Shown in pieces: positions 16,850 through 23,662 of a stretch of DNA of 27,621 nucleotides. This DNA is from Sphingobium sp. (GTDB taxonomy: Bacteria > Pseudomonadota > Alphaproteobacteria > Sphingomonadales > Sphingomonadaceae): assembly GCA_017745115.1 (NCBI GenBank), contig JAGIAA010000038.1:1-27621 (forward strand). Reading direction: 5' to 3'. How positions within the stretch are numbered: the first letter of the stretch is position 1; each line of letters opens with the position of its first letter. The notes below the pieces were generated by a model. The model did not search any database. It worked only from the letters and a program-made list of their open reading frames with translations, and was not told the origin of the DNA. The translations under genes were made by a program, and so were the position numbers.

Positions 16850-16863
16850 GCCCTGATCAGGGC
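16850..16863. promoter_or_regulatory. Perfect 14-base palindrome in the divergent promoter region
   Basis: GCCCTGATCAGGGC is fully symmetric and lies between the divergent cytochrome c and PQQ dehydrogenase genes, 36 bases upstream of the cytochrome start. This is a good position for an operator used by a dimeric regulator, perhaps the double TetR protein encoded next to it. A second inverted pair, CAACCG/CGGTTG, lies at 16900-16922. No matching copy was seen before other genes in the window. Confidence 0.35.
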
Positions 16864-16992
16864 GTAGTTGACAGAATCTACTGAGGAATGCCACGGTGTC
16901 AACCGTCGACCAGACTCGGTTGTGCGTCCTGCGGCGAGAATGACACAGTCCGGCGAAGACGGACAAAGTCATCGCAGAGGTGCACGGAGATG

Positions 16993-17021
16993 TTGTCAAC
17001 TTGGCATCATCTCGTCTAGGC
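16993..17021 (+). promoter_or_regulatory. Possible promoter of the PQQ dehydrogenase and paralogue operon
   Basis: TTGTCA at 16993-16998 is followed after 17 bases by CTAGGC, about 75 bases before the dehydrogenase start. The -35 part is good for a housekeeping sigma factor but the -10 part is weak. The same hexamer (GTTGTCAA context) occurs at about 10395 before the carotenoid-oxygenase gene. This is tentative. Confidence 0.25.
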
Positions 17022-17095
17022 TGGCGGCGCCGGCGGACGTGGGTCCAGACCGGCCGACAGAGTCTGTTGGGGGGATACCAGGAGTGCTTAGAGAG

Positions 17096-19099
17096 ATGCG
17101 CACGCATTTGCAGGGGCGCCGCGCGCGCCATGGTCGCGCAATTAAGCTGGCGGTGGCCCTCATGGCCGGGTGCTGTGCCATTGCCCCGTCGACGGTTGCG
17201 GCGAAGAGCTTCGACTACACCACCTGGGACGCCTATCTGGGCGGCGCCGAATCGGCGCAATATTCCGCGCTTAATCAGATCACCACGGCGAACGTGAAGG
17301 ATCTCAAGGTCGCCTGGACTTTCGAGACCGGCACGGGCTCGCCGCCGGCCTTCGGGCCGCTGGTCGCCAACGGCACCATGTATGTGACGGTCCGCGACAC
17401 CTTCGTCGTCGCGCTCGACCCAGCCACCGGCAAGGAAAAGTGGCGGACAGAGGTCAAGGGCCGGCTCGGCTCGCGCGGCATGGACTATTGGCAGAGCAAG
17501 GACGGCAAGGACAAGCGCCTGATCTTCCTGAGCGGCGGTTTCCTGCGCCAGATGAACGCCGACACCGGCGAGTTCATCAAGGGCTTCGGCATGGCGCCGG
17601 GCGAGGGCATCGACATCCGCATCGGCCTGTCGGGCGACATCAGCAAGGTGCGCCCGCTGCAGACCAACAATCCCGGCCGCGTCTATGGCGATCTCGTCAT
17701 CATGTCGCTGCCCGCCGGCGGTTATGACTACACGTCCTCGCCGGCCGACATCCACGCCTACAACATCGTGACCGGCAAGCTTGCCTGGGTCTTCCATGTG
17801 AAGCCCGAGAAGGGCGAGTTCGGCTATGAGACATGGCCCGAGAAGGACCGCGACCGCATGGGCGGCGTGCACAACTGGTCGGAAGCCACGGTCGACGACC
17901 AGGCGGGCGTGATCTACATCCCGACCGGCACGGCACGCTACGATTTCTACGGCGGCAACCGTCCGGGCGACAATCTCTTCGCCAACTCGGTCCTCGCGCT
18001 CGACGCCAAGACTGGCAAGCGGCTCTGGCACTTCCAGACGGTCCATCACGACCTGTGGGACTATGACATCCCGCTGGCGCCGAAGCTGATGACGATCACC
18101 AAGGACGGCAAGGACATTCCGGTCGTCGTCCAGGCGACCAAGCAGGGCTTTATCTTCGTACTCGACCGCAAGACGGGCGTGCCGATCTGGCCGGTGGAAG
18201 AGCGACCCGTCCCGCAGTCCGACGTGCCGGGCGAGAAGACGTCGCCGACGCAGCCGTTCCCGACCTGGCCCGAGCCGTTCACGCGCCAGGGCAAGATCAC
18301 CGAGGCGGACATCAATCCGTTCATTTCGGAGGCCGACAAGGCCAAGGCGCGCCAGCTGCTCAAGACGGCCCGCAACGAAGGCATTTTCACGCCGCCGAGC
18401 CTGCGCGGCTCGATCTCGCTGCCGGGCCATAACGGCGGTGCGAACTTCGGCATGTCGGCCATCGATCCGGTCAATCACCGCTATTATGTGATCGACCGCG
18501 TGCTGCCGACGCTGGACACGCTGGTGCCCGACAAGCGGCCCGAGGCGATCGCCAACATGCCGAACGGCGGCGGCGACGTGACGCCCTATCAGTCGCCGGT
18601 CAATTTCAACCTGCAGAGCAACGGCTTCGGCATCATGGGGCCGCCATGGTCGTCGATCACCGCCTATGACATGGACACCGGCAAGAAGCTGTGGACGACG
18701 CCGAACGGCGAAGTGAAGCCGCTGGCCGACCTCGGCATCAAGGACACCGGCAGCCATATCGGCCGCGGTCATCCCGTGGTCACCGCCGGCGGGCTGTTCT
18801 TCAACGCCACGTCGAGCGACCGCAAGTTCCGGGCGCGCGACAGCGCCACCGGCAAGACGCTCTGGGAAGCCGACCTGCCGGCCGCATCGGAAGGCATTCC
18901 GGCGGTCTATGAAGTGAACGGCCGCCAGTTCATCGTCATCCCCGTGGGTGGCGACGGCCTGTGGGCGCCCAAGCTGCCGCTGCCGAAGGCCGGTGCGAAC
19001 CAATATATCGCTTTTGCGCTGCCCGAGGGCAGCGCGCCGCCCTCGACGCCGGCGATCGCGCCGGAGCTGGCGCCCAAGGCGAAGGCGAAAGGCAAGTAA
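17096..19099 (+). CDS. Exported PQQ-dependent dehydrogenase, glucose-dehydrogenase-like, without haem domain
   Basis: A 667-residue enzyme with a signal peptide (IKLAVALMAGCCAIAPSTVAA, cleavage near residue 36) and a PQQ propeller. The segment TVHHDLWDYDIPLAPKL (residues 315-331) is typical of the membrane glucose dehydrogenase/quinate-type branch, with Asp322 or Asp324 in the catalytic position. GGVHNWSEA (about 256-264) and GRGHPVVTAGG near the C-terminus also fit. Unlike Gcd there is no N-terminal membrane domain, and unlike the 12170 enzyme there is no CxxCH. It therefore needs an external electron acceptor, probably the divergent cytochrome c lipoprotein. The C-terminus is a Pro/Ala/Lys tail. 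The ATG at 17096 follows AGGAG at 11 bases; an in-frame GTG at 17084 is possible. The sugar, cyclitol or alcohol substrate cannot be inferred. Confidence 0.87.
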   Translation: MRTHLQGRRARHGRAIKLAVALMAGCCAIAPSTVAAKSFDYTTWDAYLGGAESAQYSALNQITTANVKDLKVAWTFETGTGSPPAFGPLVANGTMYVTVRDTFVVALDPATGKEKWRTEVKGRLGSRGMDYWQSKDGKDKRLIFLSGGFLRQMNADTGEFIKGFGMAPGEGIDIRIGLSGDISKVRPLQTNNPGRVYGDLVIMSLPAGGYDYTSSPADIHAYNIVTGKLAWVFHVKPEKGEFGYETWPEKDRDRMGGVHNWSEATVDDQAGVIYIPTGTARYDFYGGNRPGDNLFANSVLALDAKTGKRLWHFQTVHHDLWDYDIPLAPKLMTITKDGKDIPVVVQATKQGFIFVLDRKTGVPIWPVEERPVPQSDVPGEKTSPTQPFPTWPEPFTRQGKITEADINPFISEADKAKARQLLKTARNEGIFTPPSLRGSISLPGHNGGANFGMSAIDPVNHRYYVIDRVLPTLDTLVPDKRPEAIANMPNGGGDVTPYQSPVNFNLQSNGFGIMGPPWSSITAYDMDTGKKLWTTPNGEVKPLADLGIKDTGSHIGRGHPVVTAGGLFFNATSSDRKFRARDSATGKTLWEADLPAASEGIPAVYEVNGRQFIVIPVGGDGLWAPKLPLPKAGANQYIAFALPEGSAPPSTPAIAPELAPKAKAKGK

Positions 19100-19170
19100 T
19101 GCCGGCAACGACCGGTCCTGACTGGAATCGCGACGCCGATTGCGGCATTCTCGGGCGCGCCGCCCTGGAA

Positions 19171-19189
19171 TGCGACCTGCAGAGTCGCA
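19171..19189 (+). repeat. Small hairpin between dehydrogenase and first paralogue
   Basis: TGCGAC and GTCGCA flank a 7-base loop in the 139-base gap after the dehydrogenase. It could be a processing or attenuation hairpin that sets different expression for the downstream genes. There is no T-run, so it is not a standard terminator. Confidence 0.3.
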
Positions 19190-19238
19190 ACGACATAACA
19201 TCATCGCGCGCGCCCAGCGCCGCCAAGGAGAAGGCACT

Positions 19239-20396
19239 ATGAAACCACATCTCAGGACGCTGATGAAATCGGCCGCGCTCGCCGCGACGGCACTGACCAT
19301 CTCGCTCGCCACAACGGCTTCTGCCCAGCGTGGCGCCCCCGCTGGACCGGCGTTGCCGCCCGCGCCGAGCGAGGCCGAAGCGCCGCAGCTCTACAAGGTC
19401 GCGCCGATCCCGGCCTTCAATCCGCCCCGGACCGGCTGGGGCCATCCCGACCTGCGCGGCGGCTGGCCGATTGACAGCCTCGGCAGCATCAACCTGCAGC
19501 GCACGCCCGCCCAAGGCCGCCGCGTCTACCTGACCGACGCCGAATATGAGGCGCGCGAGAAGGCAACCGACCGCTCGAAGGACGCTGCCTCCAACGAGAC
19601 CAAGGCCAACAAGCTCGGCATGGGCAACTGGGTCGAGAGCTTCGCCGTCGGCAAGCGCACCTCGCTGCTGATCGATCCGCCAGACGGCCGCCTGCCCGCG
19701 ATGACGCCTTATGGCCGCCAGATGGAGAAGCTCGGCCGTTCGAGCTGGGTCAATGGCCAGACCTATGACTGGACCACGGACTTCGACAACTGGGACCGTT
19801 GCGTCACGCGCGGTTTCCCCGGCTCGATGCTGCCGTTCCGCTACAATAACGGCGTGCGCATCTTCCAGGCGCCGGACAAGGTCATCATCGATCTCGAGAT
19901 GATTCATGACTCGCGCATCATCTGGCTCGATGGCCGCAAGGCTCCGCCCGCCGAGGTGACCAACTATATGGGCTTCAGCCGCGGTCACTGGGAGGGCAAC
20001 ACGCTGGTCGTCGAGACGACGAACATCCGTCGTGGCGCTTCGCCGCTGAACATGGCGACCATCGGCGCGCCCGCCAACAACATCGTGCCGATGAGCGCCA
20101 AGGCCAAGGTCATCGAGCGCTTCACGCTCGCCGACAAGAACACGCTGGTCTACGACATGACCTATATCGATCCCGAGGTGTACACCGCGCCCTTCACGAC
20201 CCGCATGGAGATTCCGAGGAACGACAAGTACGAGTTCTTCGAATATGCCTGTCATGAGGGCGACGTCCAGGTTCGCAACTACATCAACTCGTCGCGCGCG
20301 CTGCGGGCCCAGGCCAAGGCAGCTCCGCCGCCGGCCGCACCGGCTTCGGCACCCGCTGCCGCGCCTGCTGCACCGGCCGCACCGACGCGGCAGTAA
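19239..20396 (+). CDS. Secreted WDRC/YACHEG-family protein, paralogue 1
   Basis: A 385-residue exported protein (signal peptide to about residue 30, ATASAQ-like site) of a family that I recall as a frequent unnamed secreted protein in Acidobacteria and proteobacteria. Motifs in order: WGHPDLRGGWP (67-77), LTDAEYEAR (98-106), DGRLPAMT (149-156), NWDRCVTRG (184-192), YNNGVR (202-207), SRGHWEGNTLVVETTN (247-262), and FEYACHEGDVQVRN (334-347). Two cysteines (188 and 338) are shared by all four copies and could form a disulphide or bind a metal. This is the most divergent copy, lacks the IRVWQSP form (it has VRIFQAP), and alone ends in a 25-residue Ala/Pro tail. The ATG follows AAGGAGAAGG. No enzymatic function is known to me. 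Confidence 0.85.
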   Translation: MKPHLRTLMKSAALAATALTISLATTASAQRGAPAGPALPPAPSEAEAPQLYKVAPIPAFNPPRTGWGHPDLRGGWPIDSLGSINLQRTPAQGRRVYLTDAEYEAREKATDRSKDAASNETKANKLGMGNWVESFAVGKRTSLLIDPPDGRLPAMTPYGRQMEKLGRSSWVNGQTYDWTTDFDNWDRCVTRGFPGSMLPFRYNNGVRIFQAPDKVIIDLEMIHDSRIIWLDGRKAPPAEVTNYMGFSRGHWEGNTLVVETTNIRRGASPLNMATIGAPANNIVPMSAKAKVIERFTLADKNTLVYDMTYIDPEVYTAPFTTRMEIPRNDKYEFFEYACHEGDVQVRNYINSSRALRAQAKAAPPPAAPASAPAAAPAAPAAPTRQ

Positions 20397-20422
20397 GGGG
20401 AACGGGCCGACAGGAGGACAAC

Positions 20423-21511
20423 ATGACGAAACCTTCTGGACGCCTGCTCCAAGCATTGATGACGCCGGCGCTTCTTGCGTCGGCGTCCTATGCCCTGGCC
20501 CAGGGCAAGCCGGATCCGGCGCGCGACCAATGGTCGCCGCAGGGTGGCGATCTGGTCACCGTTCCGCCGGTCCCGCAGACCTACAAGGCGCCCAAGACGC
20601 CCTGGGGCGAACCCGATTTCCGCGGCGGCTGGCCGGTCGATCATCTCAACATGACCCCGCTCCAGCGCACGCCCGCACAGGGCACCCGCTATTTTCTCAA
20701 TGATGACGAATATGCCGCGCGGCAGAAGCAGATCGGCGCGACCGAGACGCGCTATGACACCGAGCAGAAGAACAACAAGCTCGGCATGGGTGCGTGGATG
20801 GAGCCGGGCAAGGCGAACCGCCTGACCTCGATGATCATCGATCCGCCCAACGGACGCGTGCCTGACCTCACCGAGGAGGGCAAGCGCCGTTCCAAGCTCA
20901 TGAAGTCGGACGACCTGCCGGGCCAGACCTTCGACTGGGTGGACGATTTCGATAGCTGGGACCGCTGCATCACGCGCGGCATGCCGGCCTCGATGTTCAC
21001 GATCAATTACAACAACGGCATCCGCGTCTGGCAATCGCCAGGCCTAGTCGCGATCCAGCTCGAGATGGTCCACGAGGTGCGGATCATCCCGACCGACGGC
21101 CGTCCGACGATTGCCAAGTCGATCAACAACTGGCTCGGCGAAAGCCGGGGTCATTGGGAAAACGGCAACACCCTCGTCGTCGTGACGACCAACTTCAAGC
21201 CGGGACCCTCGGCCACCAACGTCGGCACCTATGGATCGCCTCCCGGCAACATCACGCCGGTCAGCACCGAAGCGGTCATGACCGAGCGCTTTACGATGAC
21301 CAGCCACGACACGATTAGCTACGACATGACGTGGAACGACCCGACGGTGTTCACCAAGCCGTGGACGACGCGTCTGCCCTGGCGGCGCAACGACAACTAC
21401 CAGATGTTCGAATATGCCTGCCACGAAGGCAATGTGCAGGTGCGCAACTTCATCACGGCCTCGCGCGCCAAGCGTGCCCAGGAGGCCGCGAAAAAGGCCA
21501 ATTCGCAGTGA
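20423..21511 (+). CDS. Secreted WDRC/YACHEG-family protein, paralogue 2
   Basis: 362 residues, signal peptide ending ALAQG (about residue 27). It shares every family block: WGEPDFRGGWP (61-71), PNGRVPDLTEEGKRRS (142-157), SWDRCITRG (178-186, Cys182), YNNGIRVWQSP (196-206), SRGHWENGNTLVV (241-253) and FEYACHEGNVQVRNF (329-343, Cys333). It sits 26 bases after paralogue 1 with GACAGGAGG before the ATG, and its TGA stop overlaps the ATG of paralogue 3 (TGATG), a sign of coupled translation. In sequence it lies between copy 1 and the 3/4 pair. It may be one subunit of a multi-protein complex or a variant with a different substrate; nothing in the sequence decides this. Confidence 0.85.
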   Translation: MTKPSGRLLQALMTPALLASASYALAQGKPDPARDQWSPQGGDLVTVPPVPQTYKAPKTPWGEPDFRGGWPVDHLNMTPLQRTPAQGTRYFLNDDEYAARQKQIGATETRYDTEQKNNKLGMGAWMEPGKANRLTSMIIDPPNGRVPDLTEEGKRRSKLMKSDDLPGQTFDWVDDFDSWDRCITRGMPASMFTINYNNGIRVWQSPGLVAIQLEMVHEVRIIPTDGRPTIAKSINNWLGESRGHWENGNTLVVVTTNFKPGPSATNVGTYGSPPGNITPVSTEAVMTERFTMTSHDTISYDMTWNDPTVFTKPWTTRLPWRRNDNYQMFEYACHEGNVQVRNFITASRAKRAQEAAKKANSQ

Positions 21512-22545
21512 TGCCACGGCGCCTGCTCGGAATGGCGCTTGCCGCGGCAGGCATGGCGGTTTGGGCATCTCCGGCGATTGTGGCCGCCCAGCCGGCCAAG
21601 CCCGGTGCCACGGCGAAGGGCTATAAGCCCAAGCTGACGGCCTGGGGAGAGCCCGACCTGCGCGGCACGTGGCCGATCGATTATCTCAATGGCCTCGTGC
21701 TGGAGCGCGACCCCAAATATGGCAATCGCGCCTATCTGACCGACGCGGAATATGCCGAGGCCAAGAAGCGCCAGGATGCGCTGCAGGCGCGTTATGCCAA
21801 TGACGACAAGGACGGCAAGATCGGCCGCGGACACTGGGACGAGGCAGGGGAGGCGACGCGCCAGACCTCGCTGATCGTCGAGCGCGCCAACGGTCGCCTT
21901 CCGGCGATGACGGAGGAGGGCAAGCGCCGCTCGGCGTTGATGCGCTCCAGCTGGCGGCGCAACCAGAGCTACGACACGCCGCTAGACTTCGACAGCTGGG
22001 ACCGCTGCATCACACGCGGACTGCCGGCCTCGATGCTGCCGATGCATTATAATAACGGCATCCGCGTCTGGCAGTCGCCGGGGCTGGTAGCGATCGAGCT
22101 GGAAATGATCCACGAGACCCGGCTCATTCCGACCGACGGCAAGGCGCGCGCCTCGCGGGCGATCACCAACTGGATGGGCGAGAGCCGCGGCCATTGGGAA
22201 AACGGCAATACGCTGGTGGTCGAGACGACCAATTTCAGGCCGGGGCCATCCGCCACCAACACGGTGACGGTGGGCTCACCCGCCCAGAACGACACGCCCG
22301 TCAGCGAGACGGCGCGGCTCACCGAATGGTTCACGATCACCGGTCCGAACAGCGTCACCTATCGCGCAACCTGGACCGATCCGGTCGTGTTTACAGCGCC
22401 TTGGACGGTACAGTTGGATTGGCGTCGTCACGACGACTACGGCATGTTCGAATATGCCTGCCACGAAGGCGACGTCCAGATCCGGAATTACATAACAGCC
22501 TCACGGGCCCAGCGGGCACCGGGAGCGGCGAAGGCAGGGGAATAA
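21511..22545 (+). CDS. Secreted WDRC/YACHEG-family protein, paralogue 3
   Basis: 344 residues with a signal peptide ending IVAAQ (about 27). Family blocks: WGEPDLRGTWPIDYLN (45-60), YLTDAEYAEAKKRQ (75-88), NGRLPAMTEEGKRRSALMRS (127-146), SWDRCITRGLPASMLPMHYN (162-181, Cys166), SRGHWENGNTLVVETTNF (225-242) and MFEYACHEGDVQIRN (312-326, Cys317). The start overlaps the stop of paralogue 2 (TGATG), and its own stop overlaps the start of paralogue 4 (TAATG). It is clearly closest to paralogue 4, including long stretches of near-identical DNA, so these two are the youngest duplication. Conserved Trp, Arg, Asp, Glu and His residues suggest a binding or catalytic pocket, but no known active-site signature appears. 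Confidence 0.86.
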   Translation: MPRRLLGMALAAAGMAVWASPAIVAAQPAKPGATAKGYKPKLTAWGEPDLRGTWPIDYLNGLVLERDPKYGNRAYLTDAEYAEAKKRQDALQARYANDDKDGKIGRGHWDEAGEATRQTSLIVERANGRLPAMTEEGKRRSALMRSSWRRNQSYDTPLDFDSWDRCITRGLPASMLPMHYNNGIRVWQSPGLVAIELEMIHETRLIPTDGKARASRAITNWMGESRGHWENGNTLVVETTNFRPGPSATNTVTVGSPAQNDTPVSETARLTEWFTITGPNSVTYRATWTDPVVFTAPWTVQLDWRRHDDYGMFEYACHEGDVQIRNYITASRAQRAPGAAKAGE

Positions 22546-23585
22546 TGATGCGGCACATAATGGCTCGGCGCGTGGCGCCCTCGATCATCGTGCTGGGACT
22601 GCTTGCGGTTCCGGCTGTCCTTCAGGCGCAGTCGAAGCCGACCGCTCCGGCGGCTGCCAAGCCCTACAAGGCGAAGCTCACGCCCTGGGGCGAGCCGGAC
22701 ATGCGCGGCTCCTGGCCGATCGATTTCCTGAACGGTGTGCCGCTTCAGCGCGACCCCAAATACGGTAATCGCGCCCAGCTGACTGATGCCGAATATGCCG
22801 AGAGCCTGAAGAAGCAGGAGGGGCTCCAGGGGCGCTACGACAAGGATGACAAGGACGGCAAGATCGGCCGCGGCCACTGGGACGAGGCGGGCGATGCGAA
22901 CCGCCAGACCTCGCTGATCGTGGAACCGGCCAATGGGCGCCTCCCGGCCATGACGGAGGAGGGCAAGCGCCGCTCGGCACTGATGCGCTCGAGCTGGGCG
23001 CGCAACCAGCCCTTCGACGCGCCGACCGACTTCGATACCTGGGACCGCTGCATCACGCGCGGCCTGCCGGCCTCGATGCTGCCCATGCATTACAACAATG
23101 GCATCCGCGTCTGGCAGTCGCCCGGCATTGTCGCCATCGAACTGGAGATGGTCCACGAGACCCGGATTATCCCGACCGACGGCAAGTCGCCGCCCGCGTC
23201 GCGCCAGATCTCGAACTGGATGGGCGAGAGCCGGGGCCACTGGGAAGGCAACACGCTGGTCGTCGAGACCACCAATTTCAAGCCGGGCCCCTCGGCGACG
23301 AATGCCGGCACGGTGAACTCGCCGCCGGACAACAAGACACCGGTCAGCGAATCCGCGCGGTACACCGAGCGCTTCACCATCACCGGCCCGGACTCGGTCA
23401 ATTATCGCGCGACCTGGAACGATCCTGTCGTCTTTACACAGCCTTGGACGGTGTCTCTCGATTGGCGTCGTAACGAGAAATACGGCATGTTCGAATATGC
23501 CTGCCACGAGGGCGACGTCCAGATCCGCAACTTCATCACCTCCTCGCGCGCGCAGCGGAGCGGGGCACAAGCAGCAGCGAAATAA
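22545..23585 (+). CDS. Secreted WDRC/YACHEG-family protein, paralogue 4
   Basis: 346 residues from ATG 22545 (345 from the adjacent ATG at 22548, which has better spacing from AGGGGA). The signal peptide ends AVLQAQS (about residue 29). The body follows paralogue 3 almost residue for residue: WGEPDMRGSWPIDFLNG (48-64), KIGRGHWDEAGDANRQTSL (106-124), TWDRCITRGLPASMLPMHYN (165-184, Cys169), SRGHWEGNTLVVETTNFKPG (229-248) and MFEYACHEGDVQIRN (315-329, Cys320). It is the last of four tandem copies; the esterase gene follows after 77 bases. The array is co-oriented with the PQQ dehydrogenase and probably shares its transcript. Function unknown. Confidence 0.86.
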   Translation: MMRHIMARRVAPSIIVLGLLAVPAVLQAQSKPTAPAAAKPYKAKLTPWGEPDMRGSWPIDFLNGVPLQRDPKYGNRAQLTDAEYAESLKKQEGLQGRYDKDDKDGKIGRGHWDEAGDANRQTSLIVEPANGRLPAMTEEGKRRSALMRSSWARNQPFDAPTDFDTWDRCITRGLPASMLPMHYNNGIRVWQSPGIVAIELEMVHETRIIPTDGKSPPASRQISNWMGESRGHWEGNTLVVETTNFKPGPSATNAGTVNSPPDNKTPVSESARYTERFTITGPDSVNYRATWNDPVVFTQPWTVSLDWRRNEKYGMFEYACHEGDVQIRNFITSSRAQRSGAQAAAK

Positions 23586-23662
23586 AAGTCGGGCCGGGGC
23601 ACTGCCTCCGGCTGCCGAGGCATGATGGGCCGGAAAAGGCCCCGCAAGGGAGGAAGCAACTA

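Noticed and set aside
16844..19312. An 822-codon minus-strand open frame, among the longest in the window
   Set aside because: It is antisense to the PQQ dehydrogenase, crosses the promoter region and the next gene's start, and has an Arg/Asp/His-rich composition without domains.
19239..23585. The four tandem repeats as a single mis-assembled or collapsed gene
   Set aside because: Copies differ in length, signal peptide and many residues, with distinct junctions, so they are genuine separate genes. Only copies 3 and 4 are close.
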